DNA of 64,000 nt from Salinilacustrithrix flava (GCA_024128875.1 JAMYFF010000003.1:1-64000), one strand, 5' to 3'. Counted from the stretch's first letter, positions 52,009-60,297 are shown. Made by a program: numbers and translations. The notes: generated by a model not told the origin, from the sequence alone.

Positions 52009-52314
52009 ATGCTCCAGTGCACCCCCGCCGCCGCCGCCACCCTCGAGGCGGTCCGCCAGCAGAACGACATCCCGGACGGCCACGGCGTCCGCCTGTTCCC
52101 CGCCCCGGCCCCGGAGGGCGAGGTCGGTCTCGGCATCGACTTCGCCGCCGAGCCCCAGGCCGACGACGTCGTCACCGAGCAGCACGGCACGACCCTGATG
52201 GTCGACGGCCAGATCAACGAGCAGCTCGACGGCCTCACCCTCGACGTCGTGCCCGACCCCTCCCAGGACGGCAACGGCGCTCCGCAGCTGGTGCTGCGCT
52301 CCCCCGAGGGTTGA
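52009..52314 (+). CDS. HesB/IscA-like fold protein without cysteines of the cluster site
   Basis: The 101-residue protein resembles actinobacterial HesB-like proteins (MLQCTPAAAATLEAVRQQNDIPDGHGVRLFP, then GLGIDFAAEPQADDVVTEQHGTTLMVDGQINEQLDGLTLDVV). It keeps the A-type carrier fold but lacks the three C-terminal cysteines that bind iron-sulfur clusters, as is usual for this subgroup, so it is unlikely to be a cluster carrier. The ATG has a strong GAGGAGA ribosome site, and TACGGT about 30 nt upstream can serve as -10, giving a leadered mRNA. Confidence 0.75.
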   Translation: MLQCTPAAAATLEAVRQQNDIPDGHGVRLFPAPAPEGEVGLGIDFAAEPQADDVVTEQHGTTLMVDGQINEQLDGLTLDVVPDPSQDGNGAPQLVLRSPEG

Positions 52315-52326
52315 GCCCGGGGCGGG

Positions 52327-52809
52327 CTACCGCCCTGCGTCGTGGGCGCGCCCGATGGCGTTGACCCGCAGCGCGACCTGATCGGGGATCGGCACCGGCT
52401 CCACGGCGTCCTCGTCGTCGGCCTCGCCACGTGGCCGGTGGGCGACCCGTGAGCCGGCGAAGGCGATCCCGAACACGAAGACCCCGAGGGCGACGATGCC
52501 CCACAGGATCGGCCCGCCGCCCAGCAGCGCACCGACCCCGACGAGAAGGCCGCCGCAGACCAGGCCGACGATCGGGAGCACCGACGTCTGCTTGGTCGGC
52601 GCCACGCCCGCGCTCCCCCGCGGGCCGCTGAAGCGGCCCCGGACCCGCGCCTCGAACACCGCCTGGGAGAGGTCGTCGATCCGGCTGCGGTCGCCCACCT
52701 CGATGGCGGCGAGGTGGCCGTCCACCACGTCCCAGTCCTGTGGCTGCAGGCGCAGCGAGCGGACCTCGCTCAGCAGCCGCGCCAGCTCGGCGTCGCGTGG
52801 GTCGGTCAT
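52327..52809 (-). CDS. membrane protein, 160 aa
   Basis: I do not recognise this 160-residue protein. Residues 1-65 are polar and helical (DAELARLLSEVRSLRLQPQDWDVVDGHLAAIEVGD). Two adjacent hydrophobic helices follow at about 80-125 (VLPIVGLVCGGLLVGVGALLGGGPILWGIVALGVFVFGIAFAG). The C-terminus is acidic. The ATG overlaps the rnhB stop (ATGA), so it is cotranscribed with ribonuclease HII. The function is unknown. Confidence 0.72.
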   Translation of the reverse strand: MTDPRDAELARLLSEVRSLRLQPQDWDVVDGHLAAIEVGDRSRIDDLSQAVFEARVRGRFSGPRGSAGVAPTKQTSVLPIVGLVCGGLLVGVGALLGGGPILWGIVALGVFVFGIAFAGSRVAHRPRGEADDEDAVEPVPIPDQVALRVNAIGRAHDAGR

Positions 52810-53525
52810 GCGAACAGGGTCCCCTGCGAGTCGTCCGGCCGCTGGTGGAGGGGAACCGAGCGCACGGCTCCCGCCCAGGGCAGGTGCTCCATGAACACCC
52901 AGCTGCGCCGGTGGATGGCCGAGGGGCCGACGCCGGCGAGGGCGGTCTTGTGCCGGGGGCACGGGTAGCCCTTGTTGGTCTCGAAGCTGAACCACGGGTG
53001 GGCGTCGGCGCACTCGCGCATGAGCCGGTCCCGCGTCACCTTGGCCACGATCGATGCCGCGGCGATCGACAGGCACGTGGCATCGCCCTTGACGATCTTG
53101 GTCACGTTGCCGCTGCCGACGAAGTCCCAGTTGCCGTCGAGCAGCACCTGGTCCGGCACCACGCCGAGGCCCGCGATGGCCCGGCGGGCGGCGAGGCGCT
53201 GGGCCCCGGACATGCCGAGCTCGTCGCACTCCTCGGGCCAGGCGTGACCGACCGACCAGGCGTCGGCCCACCCGACGATCCGCTCGTACATGACCTCGCG
53301 CTCGCGCTCGGTCAGCATCTTGGAGTCGCGCACCTTCGTGAGCCGCTTGTCCTTGGGGATGACGACGGCCCCGAGGGTGAGCGGGCCGGCCCACGCGCCG
53401 CGCCCGACCTCGTCGATCCCGACCACCACCTGGTGGCCCAGCTCCCACAGCTCGCGCTCGCGCCGGGTGCCGGGAGCCTTGCGCTTCAGGCTGGGTCGCA
53501 GGGTCGTCGCCGTGCCCGGAGCCAT
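52806..53525 (-). CDS. rnhB: ribonuclease HII
   Basis: The 239-residue enzyme removes ribonucleotides and RNA from RNA-DNA hybrids. The catalytic DE pair is in GIDEVGRGAWAGPL, with further acidic residues in VRDSKMLTERERE and LLDGNWDFVG, and the basic YPCPRHKTAL segment near the C-terminus. About 25 basic residues precede the domain. TACCGT ends 7 nt before the ATG. The downstream membrane-protein gene overlaps by ATGA. Confidence 0.95.
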   Translation of the reverse strand: MAPGTATTLRPSLKRKAPGTRRERELWELGHQVVVGIDEVGRGAWAGPLTLGAVVIPKDKRLTKVRDSKMLTEREREVMYERIVGWADAWSVGHAWPEECDELGMSGAQRLAARRAIAGLGVVPDQVLLDGNWDFVGSGNVTKIVKGDATCLSIAAASIVAKVTRDRLMRECADAHPWFSFETNKGYPCPRHKTALAGVGPSAIHRRSWVFMEHLPWAGAVRSVPLHQRPDDSQGTLFA

Positions 53526-53569
53526 GGCCGCGACGGTACTTCCCGGCCCCCGTCCGACCCGCGTCCCCG

Positions 53570-54880
53570 TCAGCGGGCGAGGGTGAACAGCTCGGTCTGC
53601 GCCGGTTCCCCGTCGTCGTCGGCGGCGGGTCCGTCGGGTGGTGGGTGGCGGGGTTCGTCGGGGGGTGGGTGCCATCGTTGGCCGGTCTTGCGGTCGACGA
53701 ACCAGCGGGCGCCGACGGGGCCTTCGACGCGGAGGTCGTGGCGGGTCTTGGTGCCGTGGCAGTGCCAGCAGAACCAGGACAGGTCGTCGAGGCGGGTCTC
53801 GTGGGTGAGGGTCCAGCCCTCGTTGTGGTCGATGTCGAGGAGGTAGCGGCTGCCGCAGACCTCGCAGGCACCGCCGCTGCGGGCCTCGAGGGCGGTGCGC
53901 TGGGTGGCGGTGACCCGCCGGCCGAGGTGGGTGACGTGGCGGATGTCGATGCCGTCCTTGATCACCACGGCGAGGAACGCGTCGGCCAGCAGGGAGCGGA
54001 CCGCGGAGACCGACACCGGTCCGACGCCGGCGATCTCGCAGGTCTCGTCACCCTCGATCGAACCGCGGTTGAGGGCGGCCAGGTCGATGAGGGCGATGAC
54101 CTTCTTGTCGGGCCGCACCGCCTGGCTGCGCCGAGCCGGGCCGCTGTCGCCGTCGCTGTTCGTGGCGCCGGTGAGCAGGTCGCGGACGACGTCGGCGGCG
54201 TAGCGCTCGACCGGTTCGAACCGGCCGGCCTGGCGGGCATCGGCGAAGGCCCGGTCGATGCGGGGCTTCAGGGCGGCGTCGACCTCGGCCATGTCCTCGG
54301 GCGGCAGGCGCAGGCACAGGTTGCCCATGCCGTCGTCGTCGGTCCAGCGGCGCACGCCACGCAGGGCCTGGTGGCGACGGCGACGGGCCTCCCGGTCCCG
54401 GTCGGCCTTGGCCCGGGCATCAGCGGCCCGCTTGCGCAGCTCGGGAAGACGATGGCGCTTGGCCGTGTCCAGCAGGTCGTCTTCGTCTTCGGGGGAGGCA
54501 TCGGCGCCGGAGGACACCTCGTTGGCCTGCTCGGTGGACAGGTCACCGTTGCGGATCGCCTCATCGGTGCGCTGCTGCTTCTTCAGCCGCTTGCTGGTCG
54601 ACAGCTTCTTGCGGGCCGCGCCGGTCGGGGTGCCGGTCTTGCGGGCGATGTCGTCCTCGGCCGACTTGGCCCCGTTGCGCTTCCACTCCCCGGCCTCCTC
54701 GTACCGGCCAGCCATCCGCAGCACCGCACCACCGACCAGCCGCTCCGCCGACGCGAGCGCATCGAACACCTGGGGTGCGGCATGCAGCGGCACGTTGCCC
54801 GGCTCGAGGCGACCGCACACGTCGTGCACCCGCTCCAGGAGATCGATCACCTCCTGCGGGGTCGCCGGGTTCGAAGCCAT
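53570..54880 (-). CDS. DUF222 / HNH endonuclease (13E12-repeat type)
   Basis: The 436-residue protein has an N-terminal DUF222 domain (ALASAERLVGGAVLRMAGRYEEAGEWKRNG, with the long charged helical region DARAKADRDREARRRRHQ) and a C-terminal HNH nuclease with CEVCGS, DIDHNEGW and CWHCHGTKTRHDL zinc and catalytic residues. This is the 13E12-repeat family abundant in actinobacteria, whose role is unsettled. The promoter carries TACAAT 6 nt before the ATG and a LexA box immediately upstream (54894), so it is DNA-damage-induced. The longer ATG at 54919 would lie inside the LexA box. Confidence 0.92.
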   Translation of the reverse strand: MASNPATPQEVIDLLERVHDVCGRLEPGNVPLHAAPQVFDALASAERLVGGAVLRMAGRYEEAGEWKRNGAKSAEDDIARKTGTPTGAARKKLSTSKRLKKQQRTDEAIRNGDLSTEQANEVSSGADASPEDEDDLLDTAKRHRLPELRKRAADARAKADRDREARRRRHQALRGVRRWTDDDGMGNLCLRLPPEDMAEVDAALKPRIDRAFADARQAGRFEPVERYAADVVRDLLTGATNSDGDSGPARRSQAVRPDKKVIALIDLAALNRGSIEGDETCEIAGVGPVSVSAVRSLLADAFLAVVIKDGIDIRHVTHLGRRVTATQRTALEARSGGACEVCGSRYLLDIDHNEGWTLTHETRLDDLSWFCWHCHGTKTRHDLRVEGPVGARWFVDRKTGQRWHPPPDEPRHPPPDGPAADDDGEPAQTELFTLAR

Positions 54881-54893
54881 GTCCGAATTGTAC

Positions 54894-54909
54894 TCGAACT
54901 GGTGTTCGC
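54894..54909. promoter_or_regulatory. LexA SOS box upstream of the DUF222-HNH gene
   Basis: TCGAAC-TGGT-GTTCGC matches the LexA consensus at 11 of 12 bases. It lies one base upstream of the -10 hexamer TACAAT (54887-54892, minus strand), so LexA would occlude the promoter. Confidence 0.8.
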
Positions 54910-54972
54910 TCCGCAACACCCATTTCGAAGAGTTCTCGGGTCACCTCGAGGTGTCCCGGGTAGCGACCAGCC

Positions 54973-55167
54973 ATGGCTGCCACCGGAACCCTGGAACGTC
55001 CGCGCCGAGGAGACGGGCGCGTCATCGCCGGCGTCTGCGCCGCGATCGCCGATCGCTTCGGCGTCAGCCGCACCCTCGTGCGGCTGCTGTTCGTCATCTT
55101 CGGCCTGGTCGGCGCCGGCGAGGTCGCCTACCTCGTCCTGTGGGTCCTCGTGCCGAAGCGGGACTGA
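54973..55167 (+). CDS. PspC-domain membrane protein
   Basis: A 64-residue protein of the PspC family: the soluble RRGDGRVIAGVCAAIADRFGVSRTLVRLLFVI segment followed by one helix (LFVIFGLVGAGEVAYLVLWVLVP). PspC proteins sense envelope stress. The length is that of the minimal domain. No other psp gene is nearby. TAGCGA precedes the ATG by 6 nt as a possible -10. Confidence 0.88.
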   Translation: MAATGTLERPRRGDGRVIAGVCAAIADRFGVSRTLVRLLFVIFGLVGAGEVAYLVLWVLVPKRD

Positions 55168-55186
55168 CCCGATCCATCGAGTACCG

Positions 55187-55228
55187 CCAACCTAGGTTGA
55201 CACCATTTCACCGTCAACGTAGGTTGGC
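55187..55228. promoter_or_regulatory. dual-operator promoter of the HTH/Clp-N operon
   Basis: A textbook promoter, TTGACA (55197-55202), 17 nt, TAGGTT (55220-55225), then 7 nt to the ATG, is overlaid by two copies of one near-palindromic site. Copy 1 is GCCAACCTAGGTTGAC (55186-55201) over the -35; copy 2, inverted, is GTCAACGTAGGTTGGC (55213-55228) over the -10. They differ at one base and their centres are 27 bp apart. The core CAACCTAGGTTG of copy 1 is a perfect palindrome. A dimeric repressor, possibly the encoded HTH protein, is implied. Confidence 0.7.
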
Positions 55229-55232
55229 ACTC

Positions 55233-55475
55233 ATGCAGGGGGCGCCGGACACGATCGAGGTACCCGACCCCTCCGACCCGGAAGCGGCGTTCGCCTCGGT
55301 GGTCGCCCTGCGACGGCTCGCAGACCGACTGGAGCTCGCGGCAGTAAACGTCGCCGTCCGGCAGGGCTGGTCCTGGACCGACGTCGCCGCGGCCCTCGGC
55401 GTGAGCCGGCAGGCCGCCCACAAGAAGTTCGCCCGCCGAGTCGAACGTCCGGTCACCCGACACCGAAGGGACTGA
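55233..55475 (+). CDS. small HTH protein, 80 aa
   Basis: An 80-residue helix-turn-helix protein: an acidic N-terminus (VPDPSDPEAAFASVVALRRLADRLELAAVNVAV) then WTDVAAALGVSRQAAHKKFARRV at about 48-70, a classical HTH, and an Arg-rich tail. It is a likely DNA-binding regulator with no ligand domain. Its leaderless promoter carries two operator copies (55186-55228), suggesting autoregulation. The next gene, 2 nt away, encodes a Clp N-terminal repeat protein. This gene pair recurs in actinobacteria, as far as I recall, with unknown function. Confidence 0.8.
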   Translation: MQGAPDTIEVPDPSDPEAAFASVVALRRLADRLELAAVNVAVRQGWSWTDVAAALGVSRQAAHKKFARRVERPVTRHRRD

Positions 55476-55476
55476 C

Positions 55477-55995
55477 ATGCTCCGCAGGCTTCGAGGGCGC
55501 GCCGTCGCCATGAAGACGATCGCCGCGCTCCTGACCCAGGCGGAGCAGATCGCCCGAGCGCGCGGCACCGAACAGCCGGCGGCCGAGCACCTCGTCCTGG
55601 CCGCGCTGCAGCTGCCCGACGGCACCGCGGCAGGTGCGCTGGAGCGCCTCGGCTCCTCTGCCGCCGACTTCGGGGCGGCCCTCGACGCGCAGGAGGTCGA
55701 GGATCTCGAACGCATCGGGGTCCGCCCCGACGACGACCGCATCAGCGCCGAGCTCCCGCCGCCGGGCGAACCGGTCGGCATCTACCGGAGCGACCCCTCC
55801 GCGCAGGAGCTGTTCCAGGCCGCCGGGGACGACGCCCGACGAGAGGGCGGCGCGCTCGTCGGCGCGCACGTGCTCCGCGCCGCGGCCGACCTCGAGCACG
55901 GTCCCACCGCCCGAGCGCTCCGTCGCCTCGGCATCGATCGCACCGAGCTCCGGTCGGCCGCGACCGCCGAGATCGAGGCACGAGCCGGCGGCTGA
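55477..55995 (+). CDS. Clp N-terminal repeat protein, no AAA+ domain
   Basis: A 172-residue protein made of two Clp-N (ClpA/ClpC N-terminal) repeats: IAALLTQAEQIARARGTEQPAAEHLVLAALQLPDGTAAGALERLG, then the second with DPSAQELFQAAGDDARREGGALVGAHVLRAAADLEHGPTARALRRLG. These normally recruit adaptors and substrates to the Clp unfoldase; here no ATPase follows, so it may act as an adaptor or anti-adaptor. It starts 2 nt after the HTH gene stop. A later ATG at 55510 is possible, since the repeat begins there. Confidence 0.8.
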   Translation: MLRRLRGRAVAMKTIAALLTQAEQIARARGTEQPAAEHLVLAALQLPDGTAAGALERLGSSAADFGAALDAQEVEDLERIGVRPDDDRISAELPPPGEPVGIYRSDPSAQELFQAAGDDARREGGALVGAHVLRAAADLEHGPTARALRRLGIDRTELRSAATAEIEARAGG

Positions 55996-56016
55996 CGCCC
56001 GGCGACCCGGCGCGCA

Positions 56017-56038
56017 CGCCGGGGTCTCAGCCCCGGCG
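56017..56038 (+). terminator. hairpin after the HTH/Clp-N operon
   Basis: A perfect 8-bp stem (CGCCGGGG/CCCCGGCG) with a 6-nt loop sits 22 nt after the Clp-N stop and before the ppk2 ATG. It probably ends the operon transcript. Confidence 0.55.
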
Positions 56039-56056
56039 GTGGGGTAGGAACGCCGC

Positions 56057-56863
56057 ATGCAGGAGCTGTTGCGCGTCGCACCCGGGACCGGCCTCGACCT
56101 GTCCGCCATCGACCCCCGGTCAACCCCCGGCTTCGACGGTGGCAAGTCGGAGGGGAAGTCGCTGCTCCACGAGCGGCGCACGCACCTGGCCGACCTCCAG
56201 GACCTGCTGTACGCCGACGGCACCCAGCGCCTGCTGATCGTGCTGCAGGCCATGGACACCGGTGGCAAGGACGGCACCATCCGCCACGTCTTCCGCAAGG
56301 TCGACCCCATCGGCGTGCACATGTGGGGCTTCAAGAAGCCGTCGACGGCCGAGCTGGCGCGTGACTACCTGTGGCGGGTCCACGCCAGGGTGCCGGCCGA
56401 CGGCGAGGTCGTCGTGTTCAACCGCAGCCACTACGAGGACGTCCTCGTGGTGCGGGTGCACGGCCTGATCGACGACGAGCAGGCCGAGCGCCGCCTCGCG
56501 CACATCAGCGACTTCGAGCGGATGCTGGCCGAGGAGGGCACGACCATCGTCAAGCTGTTCCTCCACATCAGCAAGGAGGAGCAGGCCGAGCGGCTCCGGT
56601 CGCGGTTGGAACGCCCCGACAAGCACTGGAAGTTCTCCTCAGCCGACGTCGCCGAGCGCGCCCACTGGGACCGCTACCAGGGGGTCTACCGGGACGCCAT
56701 CGCGTCGACGTCGACCGAGGATGCTCCCTGGTACGTCGTCCCGGCCGACCGCAAGTGGTATCGGAACCTGGCCATCAGCACGATCCTGGTCGAGACCCTC
56801 GAGGGCCTCGGCATGTCCTATCCCGAGCCCGAGGAGGGCTTGGAGGACATCGTCATCGACTAA
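56057..56863 (+). CDS. ppk2: polyphosphate kinase 2 family protein
   Basis: The 268-residue PPK2 enzyme transfers phosphate between polyphosphate and nucleotides. The Walker A is MDTGGKDGT (66-74), the Walker B/lid region is VVVFNRSHYEDVLVVRVHG, and RPDKHWKFSSADVAERAHWDRY is the family lid and substrate motif. The single-domain length fits the class that phosphorylates AMP, ADP or GDP from polyphosphate. The TAA stop overlaps the stop of the convergent glycosidase gene, so there is no room for a terminator between them. Confidence 0.92.
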   Translation: MQELLRVAPGTGLDLSAIDPRSTPGFDGGKSEGKSLLHERRTHLADLQDLLYADGTQRLLIVLQAMDTGGKDGTIRHVFRKVDPIGVHMWGFKKPSTAELARDYLWRVHARVPADGEVVVFNRSHYEDVLVVRVHGLIDDEQAERRLAHISDFERMLAEEGTTIVKLFLHISKEEQAERLRSRLERPDKHWKFSSADVAERAHWDRYQGVYRDAIASTSTEDAPWYVVPADRKWYRNLAISTILVETLEGLGMSYPEPEEGLEDIVID

Positions 56864-59226
56864 TCGAAGCTGTCGCCCTGGTCGGGGCCGGGCACGGCCG
56901 CAGGCGCCGGGGCATCGGGCGGCGCATCGAGCAGGGCCTCACCGCGCGCCTCGGTCGAGCGCCAGGCCGGGTCGAGCCCGGGGCAGGTGAGCACGACGGC
57001 CACGTCCGGGTCGTGCGGCTCGAGCTCCCACAGGATCGCCGGGCGCTCGCCGTGCCACCGGATGGCGAACGACAGGAGGCCGAAGCGGGTCGGCGCGTCG
57101 TGCACCTCCACGCCCTGGCCGTACCAGCTGGTCGGGATCATCGACGCCAGGGCGAGCCCGTCGCTGGTCTCGTGGACGAGCATGGTGCGCACGAAGCTGA
57201 GGAGCTCGGCCGCCGCCCAGCCGTGGTGGCCGTCGCCCATGCACCCGCCGGCGACGCGGGGGTGGATGGCCTCGGGCCAGGTCCACGTCGGCGTGGCGGC
57301 GGACAGGAACCAGTCGAGGCGGTCGAGCGCCCGCCGGTCGCCGGCGAGCAGCTCCACGAAGGCCACCTGCAGCGTCAGGTAGGTGCCGAGGCCGGTGTGG
57401 CTGATGCCCTGGTAGAAGGCCTCGTCGATGCAGAACCGGTCGCGGACGACGTCGAGGGTCGCCTGCATCGCCTCGTCGTCGGCGCCGAGCAGCTGCAGCG
57501 GCCACACCGCGGCCAGCGACCCGATGACGCCGGGGTCGATCCGGCGCCGAGGGCCGGCGGGCACCGCCTTGGTCCCGAGCCGGTCCGCGGTGAGAGCCAT
57601 GGACGCGCGGACGTCGGTGGTCATCGACTCGAGGAACGACGCCGCCCGGTCGGCCGCCTCGTCCTCCCCGGCGGCACGCAGCATGCGGGCGCCATCGCGC
57701 AGGCCGGCGAGGGCCCAGAAGTCGTCCCAGTAGAAGTAGTCGTGGGGCCCGAGGTGCTCGGCCGAGATGCCCGCGGGCAGCAGGCCGCGCAGCGCCGGAT
57801 CGTCCCGGCGCTTGCCGCGGCGCTTCCGGTCGATCCACTGGACGCCACCGGCGACCGACGTGACGACCTCGTCCAGCAGCTCACGGTCGCGCGTGAGGTC
57901 CCAGTGGTGGGCGAGCGCCCAGAGGGCGGCGCCGTTGGCGTCCCACTCGAGGCGCTGGGAGAAGAAGAAGCCGTCGGCGTGCTGTCGGTCCGGGAAGCTG
58001 GCCAGCACCTCGCGCGCTTCGGTGTGGAAGCCGTAGCGGTCGAGGGCAGCGAGCAGGTAGGCGGCGTCGCGGAACCAGAAGCGGTTGTAGGTGCGCGGGC
58101 CCGGCGTCACATCGGCGCCGTCGTGGAACAGGAGGAGGTAGCGCCGGTTGGCATCGACCGCCGACTGCAGGCGCTCGTCGGGCAGCACCAGGCGCATGCC
58201 CTGGTCGGTGTGGGTCTTCCAGCCGTTGGCCACCTGCTCCGCGCTCGGCAGGGCCTGCGGGAACCGTGGCGCGTCGCGCACCCGCTTGCGCGCCCGGCCG
58301 ACCAGGCGGGTGCGGGGGTCCGGTGCGAGCGGGAGCGCCACCCGCAGCGTCTGGCGGTGCGGCAGCGGGTAGACGAACGCGGCCTGGGCCATGCCGGCCT
58401 CGTCCCGCAGGTCGTCGGGGAACGAGGTCTGCGTCTCGCCGGCGAACACCTGGGTGGCGCAGTCGCCGTCGTGGAAGGTGGACGCAGCCACCGCATTCGG
58501 CGGCTTCGGGAGCAGCATCGCGACCCGCCCGTCGACGGTGACCGTCGTGTCGTGCAGGCCGATGCGCTCGATGACGGCGAGGCCCTCGGCGTTGTACGGA
58601 CGGATGCCGAGGGCGAGGGCGACGGGGACCGCGGAGTCGTTCTCGATCTCGACGACGACCAGCTCCTCACCGCCATCAGCAGCCGTGGCCTGGATGACGT
58701 AGGCCCGGTGGATGATGTCGCCGCCCGGCACGCGCATCCGCGTCTCCACGACCGGCGAGTCGCCGAGCAGGGACTGGCGCACGTTGGCCTCGTCGGCCGG
58801 GACGTGCCAGCGGTCCTCGGCGCCGATCCACCAGTCGAGGGACCAGGCGTCGTGCCACGGCGACACCAGGCCGCGCGGGTCGACCACGGCTTCTCGGGCC
58901 GAGCCTCGGTTGCCGATCATCGTCCAGTTCCGACTGGTGACGTTCGAGAGGAACGGAAGGTGGCCGCGCGGCACGAACGCCGGTGAGGACGGGTCGATCT
59001 GGCGGCGCAACCAGTACGGCCAAACCCAGTCGGTACCGGTCTGGCTGGCGGCCCGCGTGCGCAGGGCGCGGAACACGGTGCGAGCGCCGATGGGCAGCAT
59101 CTCCCCCGGTGCCTGGATCTCGAGGTGCTCGCCCAGGCGCTGGAAGGTCGAGAGGTGGCGGATCGTGTCGTCGTCGATGCGGAGGCGTCCGAGCAGGCGC
59201 CGCACCAACCAGGTGCGGGCGCTCAC
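56860..59226 (-). CDS. MGH1-like (alpha/alpha)6 glycoside hydrolase
   Basis: The 788-residue cytoplasmic protein is a glycosidase of the (alpha/alpha)6-barrel type. An N-terminal beta-sandwich domain (about 1-320) is followed by helical repeats with YNRFWFRDAAYLLAALDRYGF, DGFFFSQRLEWDANGAALWALAHHW, DYFYWDDFWALAGL and HPRVAGGCMGDGHHGWAAAELLSF. This resembles mannosylglycerate/glucosylglycerate hydrolases and amylo-glucosidase-like enzymes (MGH1-like/GH63-like); the sugar is not assignable. GTG 59226 overlaps the gpsA stop by 4 nt, so they form an operon. Confidence 0.78.
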   Translation of the reverse strand: MSARTWLVRRLLGRLRIDDDTIRHLSTFQRLGEHLEIQAPGEMLPIGARTVFRALRTRAASQTGTDWVWPYWLRRQIDPSSPAFVPRGHLPFLSNVTSRNWTMIGNRGSAREAVVDPRGLVSPWHDAWSLDWWIGAEDRWHVPADEANVRQSLLGDSPVVETRMRVPGGDIIHRAYVIQATAADGGEELVVVEIENDSAVPVALALGIRPYNAEGLAVIERIGLHDTTVTVDGRVAMLLPKPPNAVAASTFHDGDCATQVFAGETQTSFPDDLRDEAGMAQAAFVYPLPHRQTLRVALPLAPDPRTRLVGRARKRVRDAPRFPQALPSAEQVANGWKTHTDQGMRLVLPDERLQSAVDANRRYLLLFHDGADVTPGPRTYNRFWFRDAAYLLAALDRYGFHTEAREVLASFPDRQHADGFFFSQRLEWDANGAALWALAHHWDLTRDRELLDEVVTSVAGGVQWIDRKRRGKRRDDPALRGLLPAGISAEHLGPHDYFYWDDFWALAGLRDGARMLRAAGEDEAADRAASFLESMTTDVRASMALTADRLGTKAVPAGPRRRIDPGVIGSLAAVWPLQLLGADDEAMQATLDVVRDRFCIDEAFYQGISHTGLGTYLTLQVAFVELLAGDRRALDRLDWFLSAATPTWTWPEAIHPRVAGGCMGDGHHGWAAAELLSFVRTMLVHETSDGLALASMIPTSWYGQGVEVHDAPTRFGLLSFAIRWHGERPAILWELEPHDPDVAVVLTCPGLDPAWRSTEARGEALLDAPPDAPAPAAVPGPDQGDSFD

Positions 59227-60236
59227 CGGTCTGCGATGCCGTGGAGCTCGGGGCGGCTGGCCCGGTGCAGGAGGCGCTGGTACACCTCTTGGGCGCTGGC
59301 CCCCTCGTGGCACACGGCCACGACCTGGTCGGTGATCGGTGACTCGACGCCGGCCTCGCGGGCCATGGCCTGCACCGCACGGCAGCTCTTCACGCCCTCG
59401 GCGACCTGGTTCATCTCGGTGATGATGGCGTCGATCGCCATGCCCTCCCCGAGCTTCTGCCCCACCGTGCGGTTGCGGGACTGCGGGGAGATGCAGGTGG
59501 CGATGAGGTCGCCCATGCCGGCGAGGCCGGCGAACGTCATCGGGGAACCGCCGTACGCGACGCCGATCCGGGTGATCTCGGCCAGGCCGCGGGTGATGAG
59601 GGCAGCCCGGGTGTTGTCGCCGGTGCCCATGCCGTCGGCCATGCCCGAGGCGATGGCGACGACGTTCTTGAAGACGCCCCCGAGCTCGCACCCGATGAGG
59701 TCGTCGTTGGTGTAGACGCGGAACGCCTCGCCGCCGAACAGCTCCTGCAGCGCCTGGGCGACGGAGTCGTCCTGCATCGAGAGCACGGACGCCGTGGCGG
59801 CGCCGTCCATGATCTCCTTCGCCAGGTTGGGGCCGGTGAGCACGCCGACGGGGTGCCCCGGCAGCTCCTCGTGCACGACCTCGGTCATGCGCAGGCCGGT
59901 GTCGAGCTCGAGGCCCTTGGTGAGGCTGACCAACGGCACCCACGGGCGGATGTGGGGCACGGCCTCGCGCAGGGTCTCGCGGAACGCGTGCGAGGGGATT
60001 CCCATCACCACCAGGTCGGCGGTGCCCAGCGCCTCGGCGAGGTCGGTGGTGGCTCGGAGCGACGGGTGCAGGTCGTGGTCGGGCAGGTAGCGGAGGTTCC
60101 GGTGCGATCCGTTGATGTCGGCGACGGTCTCCTCGGAGCGGGCCCAGAGGGTGGTGGGCGCCTTGTGGGCGCAGAGGTGGGCGACCGTGGTCCCCCACGA
60201 GCCGCCGCCGAGGACGGCGACGTTGATCGACGACAT
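59223..60236 (-). CDS. gpsA: NAD(P)-dependent glycerol-3-phosphate dehydrogenase
   Basis: The 337-residue enzyme reduces dihydroxyacetone phosphate to sn-glycerol-3-phosphate for phospholipid synthesis. The Rossmann motif is GGGSWGTTVAH, the catalytic Lys is in CELGGVFKNVVAIASG, and GPNLAKEI and AGLAGMGDLIATC are family marks. TAGGGT ends 7 nt before the ATG. Its stop overlaps the glycosidase start (GTGA), which may link it to glycosylglycerate metabolism. It is divergent from cofC. Confidence 0.94.
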   Translation of the reverse strand: MSSINVAVLGGGSWGTTVAHLCAHKAPTTLWARSEETVADINGSHRNLRYLPDHDLHPSLRATTDLAEALGTADLVVMGIPSHAFRETLREAVPHIRPWVPLVSLTKGLELDTGLRMTEVVHEELPGHPVGVLTGPNLAKEIMDGAATASVLSMQDDSVAQALQELFGGEAFRVYTNDDLIGCELGGVFKNVVAIASGMADGMGTGDNTRAALITRGLAEITRIGVAYGGSPMTFAGLAGMGDLIATCISPQSRNRTVGQKLGEGMAIDAIITEMNQVAEGVKSCRAVQAMAREAGVESPITDQVVAVCHEGASAQEVYQRLLHRASRPELHGIADR

Positions 60237-60297
60237 GGCTTGCACCCTAGTGACGGGGGTCCCGAGCGAGGGTGGGCGTCCCTACACTGCGCCCTGC

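Noticed and set aside
53645-55195. 516-residue plus-strand frame opposite the DUF222 gene
   Set aside because: It is an antisense shadow with Gly/Ala/Val-rich content, and its promoter and LexA box point to the minus strand.
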